From: Pseudomonas sp. Irchel 3E13
GTDB lineage: Bacteria; Pseudomonadota; Gammaproteobacteria; Pseudomonadales; Pseudomonadaceae
Reading direction: 5' to 3'
Length of the DNA: 64,000 nucleotides
NCBI RefSeq assembly: GCF_900187455.1
Contig: NZ_FYDX01000021.1
Location: forward strand, 1-64,000
Of the stretch, positions 40,472 to 48,336 are shown in pieces. The notes below the pieces were generated by a model, which was not told the origin of the DNA, did no database searches, and saw nothing but the letters and a program-made list of their open reading frames with translations. A program made the position numbers and the translations under genes. The first letter of the stretch is position 1. The number at the start of each line of letters is the position of its first letter.

Positions 40472-40782
40472 TTACGGCGGCATTTATTTTTTCCTCCTCT
40501 CTGATTCTCTTTGTGTCTTACTGGTTGCGCCGAAGGTTTTCCGGAAAAAATTTTACGGGGGGACATTTCTTACTCTGTGTGGCCTGCAATTTTCCTTTTG
40601 GGATTTTTCATCTGGAAATAATAGCGAATAGCTGCATTAAGTTTGTTGGGTGTTTCCCAAATCTGCATTTTGATTATCCAGTTCTAAGTTGGTTTGCGTT
40701 TGCCTGCGTTTTTCTTCATTGCTTCGCTTTTCCGGTGGAAAGTGAGCCAAGGTGGATTTTTCGGAAAAAGCCGAAATTCTGA
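40468..40782 (+). CDS. Immunity-like three-helix membrane protein D
   Basis: This 104-residue protein starts at GTG 40468 with a GTGA overlap with remnant 3. It shares LRRRFSGKNF, the CIKFVGCFPNLHFDYPV block and a third helix CVFLHCFAFPVE, then RWIFRKKPKF. Its second helix region diverges from A and C. It would be the immunity partner of the effector whose tail is remnant 3. Confidence 0.7.
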   Translation: MITAAFIFSSSLILFVSYWLRRRFSGKNFTGGHFLLCVACNFPFGIFHLEIIANSCIKFVGCFPNLHFDYPVLSWFAFACVFLHCFAFPVESEPRWIFRKKPKF

Positions 40783-40785
40783 CGT

Positions 40786-40863
40786 TGGGAGCGAAGATAG
40801 ACTTTTGAAATTATTATGGGGTTGTGGGCGACAAGTCAAGTGGTTAAAGAGGTGGATGAATGA
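40786..40863 (+). pseudogene. Short effector tail (remnant 4)
   Basis: A frame ending at 40861-40863 reads IMGLWATSQVVKEVDE, comparable to the effector end IGDVSATGLTINKLREELEE. It is only about 25 codons, but its stop overlaps the start of immunity gene E by ATGA, as in the intact pair. Confidence 0.5.
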
Positions 40864-41177
40864 TCACGGTTGTATTTGTCTTTCTTGCGGTGTTGGTTGT
40901 GGCGGTTTCTTATTATTTAAGGTTTAGGTTTTCGGGTATAAATTACACAACAGGATCAGCTTTGGCAGTTGTTGTGTTCAACCTCTTTTGTGGCTTTTTC
41001 CATATGGAACTCACGCAAAAAGAATGCATGCTATTTTACAAGTGCTTCCCCCGGTTTGAAGATGACTATCCTGTAATTGCATGGATTTCTCTTATCTGCA
41101 TTTTTCTACATTGTTTTGCTATTCCTACAGCGTGGGAACCTTGGCGTTTGTTTCGAATAAGGCGAAAAGTCTTGTAG
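40860..41177 (+). CDS. Immunity-like three-helix membrane protein E
   Basis: This 105-residue protein reads LRFRFSGINYTTGSALAVVV, FYKCFPRFEDDYPVIAW and CIFLHCFAIPT, then a basic end RRKVL. It is nearly the same as the truncated copy B over its last 75 residues, so B and E derive from a recent duplication. It closes the array; the betT-like direct repeat starts 11 bases after its stop codon. Confidence 0.7.
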   Translation: MITVVFVFLAVLVVAVSYYLRFRFSGINYTTGSALAVVVFNLFCGFFHMELTQKECMLFYKCFPRFEDDYPVIAWISLICIFLHCFAIPTAWEPWRLFRIRRKVL

Positions 41178-41187
41178 ATGCACACTG

Positions 41188-41275
41188 CTGATGGGCTCCA
41201 GCAAGGAACCGATCATCAACGACATTCCTCGACCAGTACGAAAGGCATTTGCAGTATTTGCATCTGGTGCGTTGA
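41188..41275 (+). repeat. Direct repeat, right copy (betT 3' remnant)
   Basis: This 88-base copy of the betT end has one extra T (GACATTCCTC for GACATCCTC), so its frame is broken, but it keeps CAGTACGAA, GGCATTTGCAGTA and CATCTGGTGCGTTGA. Together with the left copy it brackets the Hcp/effector/immunity island exactly. Confidence 0.9.
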
Positions 41276-41291
41276 TCATTGTCGGGCTGGG

Positions 41292-41330
41292 CCTGTAGGA
41301 GCGAGCTTGCTCGCGAAGGCTCCCACAGGG
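41292..41330. repeat. REP palindrome
   Basis: This dispersed core, extended to a CCTGT...ACAGG outer arm, lies between the betT remnant and the lacI-family gene. Confidence 0.8.
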
Positions 41331-41390
41331 TCCAGCTACTGCACGCTTGAACAGGGCGCCGGTCGTTACAGGGATGTTCTCTGGTGGGCT

Positions 41391-42431
41391 TCAAGCACTC
41401 TCCCGCCCAATCACCAGGCACTCCAACAAGTTCAACTGCTCCGCCTCCCCCTCGATCGCCCCCAACTGCTGCAACACCCGTTCTGCCGCCAGAACTCCCA
41501 TCTGCAACGCCGGCGGCTTCACCGTGGTTAGACCCGGCATCAGCATGGCGGCGAACGGGTAATCGCCAAACCCCATCACCGCGCAGTCTTGCGGAATCTT
41601 CAGCCCCGCGCGCTGGCCCGCCAGTAGGGCGCCGGCAGCGAGGTTGTCGTTGGCGAAGATGATCGCGTCGGGGCGTTGCTCGGCGTCCATCAGTGACAGC
41701 ATCGCCTGCTTGCCCGCCTCGAACGGCGCCAGGCCCGTGTCCGGTGCGAATACCCGCGGCTCACCACCCAGGCTCTTCAAGGTCTCGATATAGCCATCAC
41801 GCCGCTCCAGCGCGCTGAAGTCGCCGGCCGCGCTGTTCTGCACAAAGGCGATGCGCCGGTAGCCCTTGTCGTGCAGGTAGCGGGTGGCGACGACGCCGAC
41901 TTCATGGTGGGAAAAACCGATCTGGATTGGCGACCGTTCCGGGCGGTAGTCCCAGGTTTCCGCCAGCGGGATGTCGGCCTCGGCGAGCATCTTTTCCGTG
42001 GCCGCGCTGTGGAAGTGGCTGGTCAGCACCAGCGCCGCCGGTGACCAGCCGAGGAAGGCGCGCACGGCGTTTTCTTCCTGCTCGGTGGAGAAGTAGCTGG
42101 AGGCCAGCAGCAGTTGGTAGCCGTGGCGGCTGAGGGTGTCGCTAAAGCCCTGGATGGTGTCGGCGAAGATCGGTCCGGAAATGTTCGGGATCACCATGCC
42201 GACGATCCGCCCCCGCGCCGAGGCCAGTCCGCCGGCCACGAGGTTGGGTACGTAACCCAGTTCCGCGACCACTTCGGCGATGCGCTCGCGGCGTTCCGGA
42301 GAAACGGTTTCCGGCTGGTTGAAGTAACGCGACACGGTGATCGCCGACACACCGGCGGCCCGGGCCACTGCCTGCAGGGTCACGCGGCCGGCGCCGCGAC
42401 GTTTGCGGACGGGGGCTTTCTCATCGCTCAC
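41391..42431 (-). CDS. LacI/GntR-type transcriptional repressor
   Basis: This 346-residue LacI-family repressor has an N-terminal helix-turn-helix with hinge (VTLQAVARAAGVSAITVSRYFNQPETVSPERRERI) and a periplasmic-binding-like core (from about 70: GRIVGMVIPNISGPIFADTIQGF). The proteins most like it by motif are GntR and PtxS gluconate or ketogluconate regulators. The GTG at 42431 with AGGGA upstream is preferred over an upstream TTG. It is divergent from a TonB-receptor operon for sulfur compounds, and a perfect palindromic operator lies between. The effector here is unknown and may not be a sugar acid. Confidence 0.88.
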   Translation of the reverse strand: MSDEKAPVRKRRGAGRVTLQAVARAAGVSAITVSRYFNQPETVSPERRERIAEVVAELGYVPNLVAGGLASARGRIVGMVIPNISGPIFADTIQGFSDTLSRHGYQLLLASSYFSTEQEENAVRAFLGWSPAALVLTSHFHSAATEKMLAEADIPLAETWDYRPERSPIQIGFSHHEVGVVATRYLHDKGYRRIAFVQNSAAGDFSALERRDGYIETLKSLGGEPRVFAPDTGLAPFEAGKQAMLSLMDAEQRPDAIIFANDNLAAGALLAGQRAGLKIPQDCAVMGFGDYPFAAMLMPGLTTVKPPALQMGVLAAERVLQQLGAIEGEAEQLNLLECLVIGRESA

Positions 42432-42516
42432 GGTGCATATCCCTACAAACAAAAAGACATATAAAAGTAATTTTTCATTATTGGACGATCTATTTGGCGC
42501 CCGATGATACTGGCGA

Positions 42517-42530
42517 TGTTAGCGCTAACA
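42517..42530. promoter_or_regulatory. LacI-family operator palindrome
   Basis: TGTTAGCGCTAACA is a perfect 14-bp palindrome with the central CG typical of LacI/GalR/GntR sites. It lies 86 bases before the repressor start and 115 before the receptor start, so it can control both. Confidence 0.8.
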
Positions 42531-42645
42531 AAGTGGTTTGTCTGCTACTCGCACGAGCGAATGCCCAAGGACCCCGCGCTGACGTTTCATCAGGGCGCCG
42601 CGGTCAGCGATCGCGGTGGACAGGGCATTCTTCGAGTAGCACACC

Positions 42646-44898
42646 ATGCACAAACGCGCCGCGTTCAACACCCCAACCTCACCCTTGGCCCAGGCCATCC
42701 GTCGTCAACGTCTGAGCCTCGGCCTGGTCGCCCTCAGCGCTTTGCCGCTGGCGCCGGCCATGGCCGCTGACACGGTGCCCGCCGCTCAGAGCGACAGCCC
42801 GACCCTCAAGGCCGTGACGGTCACCGCCACTCGCCGCGAAGCCTCGCTGCAACAGGTGCCGGTGGCGGTTTCGGTGGTGGATGGCGAGCAACTGGAGCGG
42901 GAAAACCGCAACAGCGTGGCGAGCATCGTGCAGCAGGTGCCGAGCCTGAATTTCCGCACCGGCGCCTCGAACAAGGACACCTCGCTGTTCATTCGCGGCG
43001 TGGGCACCATTTCCACCTCGCCGGGCGTCGAGCCGACCGTGGCGACGGTGATCGACGGCGTGGTCTTCGGTCGTCCGGGCCAGTCGACCCTCGACCTGCT
43101 GGATATCGAGCGCCTGGAAGTGCTGCGCGGCCCGCAGGGCACGCTGTTCGGCAAGAACGCCTCGGCCGGCGTACTGAACATCACCACCCGCGCCCCGACC
43201 GAAGAAACCCATGGCTTCGTCGAGCAGTCGTATTTCAGCGGCAACGAAAGCCGCACCCGCTTCGGCATCGGCGGCGCGCTGATCCCGGACACCCTCAAGG
43301 GCTCGATCAGCACGCTGTTCGGCAATTACGACGGCAACGTCGACAACAAGGCCAACGGTCAGGAGGTCAACGGCTACAACCGCAAGGGTGTGCGCGGCAA
43401 GCTGGTGTTCACCCCCAGCGACGACCTCAGCCTGACCGTCGCCGCCGACTACCTGCAATCCCATGACGACGCGCCCAACGGCGTGGTCAGCAAGTCGCTG
43501 CTGCCGGCGTTTTCCAACGCGCTGGCGCCGGTGCGCGCCGACAGTGACAACCGCGATATCGTCAGTGACTACCGCAGCCACGTCGAAGACATCAACAAAG
43601 GTCTGTCCGCCCAGCTCGACTGGAACCTCGGCGACTACACCCTGACCTCGATCACCGCCTGGCGCGGCTGGGACAACACCCAGTGGCAGGACGGCGACCG
43701 CCTTTCGACCATCAGCGCGGCTTTCCCCGGCATCGAGGACAAGGGCGAACTTGCCTACGACCAGTACTCCCAGGAGCTACGCCTGGCCTCGCCGAAAGGT
43801 GAGTTCCTCGAATACGTCGGCGGCCTGTTCTACATGCACGGCAAGGACGAGGAAACCTACCGTCGCACCCTGAAGACCACCACCGTCACCCAGCAGGGCG
43901 TCGCCGACTACAGCACCACCAACGACAGCTACGCGGTGTTCGGCGAAAGCACCCTCAACTTCACGCCGACGTTCCGCGGTATTGCCGGCCTGCGCTGGAC
44001 CCACGACGACCTCGAATACGACCACCGTCGCGTCTCCACCTCGGCTGTCGCGGTCAACGGCATCCAGCCGGGCACAAGCAGTTCCGGCTCGGTGGACGAA
44101 GACGGCTGGTCCGGTCGCCTGGGCCTGCAATACGACCTGACCGACGATATCACCAGCTACCTGACCTATTCCCGTGGCTACAAAGGCCCGGCGTACAACG
44201 TGTTCTTCAACATGCAGCCGCGTGACACCGACGCGCTCAAGCCGGAGACCTCCAACAGTTGGGAAGCCGGCCTCAAGGCCAGCCTGTGGAACAACCGCCT
44301 GACCACCAACGTCGCGGTGTTCCATACCGAGTACGAAAACTACCAGGCGAACTTCTTCGACAGCGTCGCCGGGCAAGTGGTGACCCGCCTGATCAACGCC
44401 GGCAGCGTCAGCAGCGAAGGCGTGGAACTCGACTTCGCCCTGCAGGCCACCTCGCAACTGAAATTCTCCGGCGCCGTGGCCTACACCAAGGCGCGCATCG
44501 ATGAATTCGCCTGCCCGGCGGGCGCCGCGGCGTCGTGCAACGTCAACGGCAAGCCACTGCCTTACAGCCCGGACTGGAAGAGCTACGTGCGCGCCGACTA
44601 CAGCATCCCGCTGGACAACGGCCTGGATATCGAACTGGGCACCGATTTCAGTTGGCAGAGCAAAGTGCAGTACGACATTTCCCAGAACGCCGACACGGTT
44701 CAGGGCGCTTACGGCATCTGGAATGCCAGCGTCGCCCTGGCCGATTACAACGAAGGCTGGCGCGTGGCGCTGCTGGCCAAAAACCTTGCGGACAAATCCT
44801 ACTCACCTCTTCTGGCTACCGGGGGCAACTACGTCTACCGCGCGGTTCCGCGCGATGACGAACGTTACTTCGGCATCCAGCTTCGCAAGGACTTCTGA
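42646..44898 (+). CDS. TonB-dependent outer-membrane receptor (organosulfur locus)
   Basis: This 750-residue receptor has a signal peptide ending near residue 41 (LAPAMA). The plug domain begins LKAVTVTATRREASLQQVPVAVSVVDGEQ and contains LEVLRGPQGTLFGKNASAGVLNITTRAP. The barrel ends in FGIQLRKDF. It is similar in class to the receptor at 6436. It heads a four-gene operon with an LLM monooxygenase gene (1-base gap), an aldo-keto reductase gene and a binding-protein gene. The ligand is therefore probably a sulfur-containing organic molecule; this is inference from context. Confidence 0.9.
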   Translation: MHKRAAFNTPTSPLAQAIRRQRLSLGLVALSALPLAPAMAADTVPAAQSDSPTLKAVTVTATRREASLQQVPVAVSVVDGEQLERENRNSVASIVQQVPSLNFRTGASNKDTSLFIRGVGTISTSPGVEPTVATVIDGVVFGRPGQSTLDLLDIERLEVLRGPQGTLFGKNASAGVLNITTRAPTEETHGFVEQSYFSGNESRTRFGIGGALIPDTLKGSISTLFGNYDGNVDNKANGQEVNGYNRKGVRGKLVFTPSDDLSLTVAADYLQSHDDAPNGVVSKSLLPAFSNALAPVRADSDNRDIVSDYRSHVEDINKGLSAQLDWNLGDYTLTSITAWRGWDNTQWQDGDRLSTISAAFPGIEDKGELAYDQYSQELRLASPKGEFLEYVGGLFYMHGKDEETYRRTLKTTTVTQQGVADYSTTNDSYAVFGESTLNFTPTFRGIAGLRWTHDDLEYDHRRVSTSAVAVNGIQPGTSSSGSVDEDGWSGRLGLQYDLTDDITSYLTYSRGYKGPAYNVFFNMQPRDTDALKPETSNSWEAGLKASLWNNRLTTNVAVFHTEYENYQANFFDSVAGQVVTRLINAGSVSSEGVELDFALQATSQLKFSGAVAYTKARIDEFACPAGAAASCNVNGKPLPYSPDWKSYVRADYSIPLDNGLDIELGTDFSWQSKVQYDISQNADTVQGAYGIWNASVALADYNEGWRVALLAKNLADKSYSPLLATGGNYVYRAVPRDDERYFGIQLRKDF

Positions 44899-44899
44899 C

Positions 44900-46231
44900 A
44901 TGAGCGAGACCCCACGGCAAATGAGTCTGGGCGCCTTTTTGATGGCAACAGGGCATCACGTTGCCGCCTGGCGTCACCCCGATGTTCCGGGGGATGCTGG
45001 ACTGGATATCCAGCACTACCGGCACTTGGCCAAGGTCGCGGAAGGCGCCTGTTTCGATGCGATTTTCGTCGCCGACAGCGTTGCCGCCGCCGAAGGTGAA
45101 ATTGCCAGCCGAATGGCACGCTCCGACCACTTCGAGCCCTTGACATTGCTATCCGCTTTGAGCGGGGTCACGGAGCGCATCGGATTGGTGGCCACAGCTA
45201 CTACAACGTACAACGAGCCATACCATGTGGCACGGAAATTCGCTTCGCTGGATCATCTGTCTGGAGGGCGGGCAGGCTGGAATCTGGTGACGTCCGATGC
45301 GGCGGCCGAAGCGCTGAATTTTGGCCGAGACGAGCACGTTGGCCACGCAGATCGGTACGTTCGCGCCAAAGAGTTCCATGAAGTGGTTGTCGGGCTGTGG
45401 GACAGTTGGGCCGACGATGCCTTCGTTCGCGACAAGAAATCCGGTACGTACTACAAGCCTGATTCAGTACGATTGCTCAATCACCAAGGCGAACACTTCA
45501 AAGTCAGGGGCCCTTTGAATGTAGCTCGCACTCCGCAAGGCCGCCCGGTGGTCGTCCAGGCCGGTTCGTCGCCGGCCGGTCTCGACCTGGCGGCGCGCAC
45601 TGCCGACGTGGTGTTCACCGCGCAGACGTCGCTGGCCGCCGCGCAGGCGTTCTATGCCGACCTCAAGGGTCGCCTGGCCGCCTACGGGCGCAGCCGCGAC
45701 TCGCTGAAGATCATGCCGGGTGCCTTTATCGTGGTCGGCGAGACCCAGGCCGAAGCCGAGGATAAGTTCGCCGCGTTTCAGGAATTGGTTGAGCCGCAGG
45801 TCGGCATCGCGTTGCTCGGGCGCATGCTCGGCAACTTCGACCTGTCCGGTTATCCACAGGACGGCCCGCTGCCCGAGCTGCCGCTCACCGACAGCGGCCA
45901 GCGCAGCCGCCAGCAACTGCTGAGCGAACTGGCCGTGCGGGAAAACCTCAACCTCGCCCAACTGGGACGGCGCATTGCCGGCGGTCGCGGACATCACAGT
46001 CTGATTGGCACCCCGACGCAGATCGCCGATCAATTGCAGGAATGGTTCGAAAACGAAGCCGCCGACGGCTTCAACGTGCTGGTGCCGCACCTGCCGGGTG
46101 GCCTTGAAGACGTCGCCCGACACCTGGTGCCCGAACTGCAGCGGCGCGGCCTGTTCCGCACCCATTACGAAGGGCGCACCTTGCGCGAGCACCTCGGCCT
46201 GAGCCGGCCGAACAACCCCTATTTCTCCTGA
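44900..46231 (+). CDS. LLM-class flavin-dependent monooxygenase (NtaA/SnaA/DszA family)
   Basis: This 443-residue FMNH2-dependent monooxygenase belongs to the nitrilotriacetate/dibenzothiophene-sulfone subfamily of bacterial luciferase-like enzymes. Motifs are MSLGAFLMATGHHVAAWRHPD, YRHLAKVAEGACFDAIFVAD, SGGRAGWNLVTSDAAAEALNFG and GRPVVVQAGSSPAGLDLAAR. It needs reduced FMN from a reductase; none is adjacent, and SsuE is the nearest encoded candidate. The first 640 bases use less biased, less GC-rich codons than the rest, pointing to a mosaic gene. Its likely role is to cleave C-S or C-N bonds of the imported compound. Confidence 0.88.
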   Translation: MSETPRQMSLGAFLMATGHHVAAWRHPDVPGDAGLDIQHYRHLAKVAEGACFDAIFVADSVAAAEGEIASRMARSDHFEPLTLLSALSGVTERIGLVATATTTYNEPYHVARKFASLDHLSGGRAGWNLVTSDAAAEALNFGRDEHVGHADRYVRAKEFHEVVVGLWDSWADDAFVRDKKSGTYYKPDSVRLLNHQGEHFKVRGPLNVARTPQGRPVVVQAGSSPAGLDLAARTADVVFTAQTSLAAAQAFYADLKGRLAAYGRSRDSLKIMPGAFIVVGETQAEAEDKFAAFQELVEPQVGIALLGRMLGNFDLSGYPQDGPLPELPLTDSGQRSRQQLLSELAVRENLNLAQLGRRIAGGRGHHSLIGTPTQIADQLQEWFENEAADGFNVLVPHLPGGLEDVARHLVPELQRRGLFRTHYEGRTLREHLGLSRPNNPYFS

Positions 46232-46242
46232 GGAAGACACCG

Positions 46243-47280
46243 ATGACCTACGTCGCTGCGGAAAACCGCAACACCTCCATTCCTTACCGTCGCGTGGGCC
46301 GCAGCGGCCTGGTGCTGCCGGCGCTGTCGCTGGGCCTGTGGCACAACTTTGGTGACAGCACGCCGCTGAGCGATCAGCGCGCGCTGTTGCGCACGGCCTT
46401 CGACCTGGGCATCAACCACTTCGACCTGGCCAACAACTACGGCCCGCCCTACGGCAGCGCGGAGATCAATTTCGGTCGCCTGTTGCGTGAAGACTTCAAG
46501 GGCTACCGCGACGAGCTGACCATCTCCAGCAAAGCCGGTTGGGACATGTGGCCCGGCCCGTACGGCCAGGGCGGCGGCTCGCGCAAACACATCCTCGCCA
46601 GCCTCGACCAGAGCCTGTCGCGGTTGGGCGTGGACTATGTGGATATCTTCTATTCGCACCGCTTCGACCCGGACACCCCGCTGGAAGAAACCGCCAGCGC
46701 CCTCGCCACCGCAGTGCAGCAGGGCAAGGCGCTGTACGTCGGCATCTCGTCTTACTCCGGGGCCAAGACCCGCGAAATCGCGCGTCTGTTGCAGGCGTGG
46801 AAAGTCCCGCTGTTGATCCACCAGCCGGCCTACAACCTGCTCAACCGCTGGGTGGAAAAAGACCTGCTGGACGTCACCGATGAGCTGGGCGCCGGCGTGA
46901 TCGCTTTCACCCCGCTGGCTCAGGGCCTGCTGACCGGCAAGTACCTCAATGGGGTGCCGAAGGATGCTCGGGTCAACAAGCCGGGCGGTGGTTCGCTGCT
47001 GCCGACGCACTTGTCCGAGGCCAACCTGGCTCATGTTCGCGCCCTCAACGAAATCGCCATCGCCCGTGGCCAGAGCCTCGCGCAACTGGCGCTGGCCTGG
47101 ACCCTGCGCGACCCGCGGGTGACCTCGGCGCTGATCGGTGCCAGCCGGCCTGAGCAGATCATCGAGAACGTCGGTGCACTGAACAACCTGACGTTCAGTG
47201 CTGAAGAGCTGGCGCTGATCGACCGTCATGCCGTTGAAGGTGGCATCAACCTCTGGGAAAAACCCTCGCTGGCGGAGTGA
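46243..47280 (+). CDS. Aldo/keto reductase (YghZ/GpR-like)
   Basis: This 345-residue NADPH-dependent aldo/keto reductase of the Kv-beta/YghZ group contains FDLANNYGPPYGSAE with the catalytic Tyr, ISSKAGWDMWPGP with the catalytic Lys, and YSHRFDPDTPLEET with the His. The C-terminal ASRPEQIIENVGALNNLTFS holds cofactor contacts. It starts 11 bases after the monooxygenase gene. It could reduce an aldehyde released by oxygenolytic desulfonation. Confidence 0.9.
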   Translation: MTYVAAENRNTSIPYRRVGRSGLVLPALSLGLWHNFGDSTPLSDQRALLRTAFDLGINHFDLANNYGPPYGSAEINFGRLLREDFKGYRDELTISSKAGWDMWPGPYGQGGGSRKHILASLDQSLSRLGVDYVDIFYSHRFDPDTPLEETASALATAVQQGKALYVGISSYSGAKTREIARLLQAWKVPLLIHQPAYNLLNRWVEKDLLDVTDELGAGVIAFTPLAQGLLTGKYLNGVPKDARVNKPGGGSLLPTHLSEANLAHVRALNEIAIARGQSLAQLALAWTLRDPRVTSALIGASRPEQIIENVGALNNLTFSAEELALIDRHAVEGGINLWEKPSLAE

Positions 47281-47283
47281 CGA

Positions 47284-48207
47284 ATGAAGGCGATTGCAAT
47301 GCTGAGCGCTGGCCTGGCCCTGTTGGGCCTGGCGACGGCAGCGGTCGCCGATCCGCAGGAATTGCGCATCGGCTACCAGAAGGGCTCCATCGCGTTGGTG
47401 CTGGCCAAGGAACATGGCCTGCTGGAGAAACGCTTCGCCGGGACCAAGGTGCAATGGATCGAATTCCCGGCTGGGCCGCAGATGCTTGAAGCACTGAACA
47501 TCGGCAGCCTGGACGTGGGTTCGACCGGTGATATCCCGCCGCTGTTCGCCCAGGCGGCGGGCGCCGATCTGGTGTACATCGGCGCCGAGCCGGCCAAGCC
47601 GTCGGCGGAAGTGATCCTGGTGCGCAGCGACAGCCCGCTCCAGCAGGTGACCGACCTCAAGGGTCGCAAGGTCGCGCTGCAGAAGGGCTCCAGCTCGCAC
47701 AACCTGGTGCTGCGGGCGCTGAACAAGGCGGGCTTGAGCTTCAAGGATATTCAGCCGGTGTACCTCACGCCGGCGGATGCCCGTGCGGCGTTCGAACACG
47801 GCAGCGTCGATGCCTGGGCGGTGTGGGATCCGTACGTCTCGCTGGCCCTGAGCGAAGGGCACAGCCGCAAACTGACGGATGGCGAAGGGCTGGGATTATC
47901 CGGTCCGGTGTACACCGCGCGGCGCGACTATGCGGCGCAGAACGGCGAGTTTATCCACAGCCTGCTGGACCAGCTCACCGCTGCCGAAGACCTGACCCGC
48001 AGTGAGCGGGACGCCAGCCTGAAGGTGCTGAGCAACTCGATGGGCTTGCCCCAAGCAGTGGTCGCCCACTATGTGGATAACCGCCCGCCATCGCCGGTGC
48101 TGCCGATTACCGATGAGGTGATCAAGGCACAGCAGGCGACGGCGGATCTGTTCTATGAGAACCGGTTGTTGCCGAAGAAACTGGATGTGAGGAAGGCGCT
48201 GCCCTGA
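47284..48207 (+). CDS. SsuA-like aliphatic sulfonate binding protein
   Basis: This 307-residue periplasmic binding protein has a signal peptide of about 21 residues (LALLGLATAAVA). Motifs are LRIGYQKGSIALVLAKEHGLLEKR, VQWIEFPAGPQMLEALNIGSLDVG and AFEHGSVDAWAVWDPY, close to SsuA at 57304. It is the fourth gene of the receptor-monooxygenase operon, three bases after the reductase gene. No permease or ATPase follows; it faces the tau cluster and may use the TauBC or SsuBC membrane parts. Confidence 0.9.
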   Translation: MKAIAMLSAGLALLGLATAAVADPQELRIGYQKGSIALVLAKEHGLLEKRFAGTKVQWIEFPAGPQMLEALNIGSLDVGSTGDIPPLFAQAAGADLVYIGAEPAKPSAEVILVRSDSPLQQVTDLKGRKVALQKGSSSHNLVLRALNKAGLSFKDIQPVYLTPADARAAFEHGSVDAWAVWDPYVSLALSEGHSRKLTDGEGLGLSGPVYTARRDYAAQNGEFIHSLLDQLTAAEDLTRSERDASLKVLSNSMGLPQAVVAHYVDNRPPSPVLPITDEVIKAQQATADLFYENRLLPKKLDVRKALP

Positions 48208-48246
48208 GTCAGGGTTTCTCCCACAGGAACCAGGTTGGTCACAGAA

Positions 48247-48279
48247 CCTGTGGGAGCCGGCCTTGCCGGCGATGAGGCC
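48247..48279. repeat. REP-like palindrome of a second class (GCCGGC core)
   Basis: TGTGGGAGCCGGCCTTGCCGG is the other common Pseudomonas intergenic palindrome, differing from the GAGCTTGCTC class. It lies between the convergent binding-protein gene and tauD. Confidence 0.8.
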
Positions 48280-48336
48280 ATCACCAACAGCAGGGCATTC
48301 AGATCGATCCACACCCCATGGGCTGTGGATAACCCA

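Noticed and set aside
37929..41177. Prophage or integrative element with its own integrase
   Set aside because: No integrase, phage structural or replication gene is present; the AT-rich genes are explained by effector and immunity alleles.
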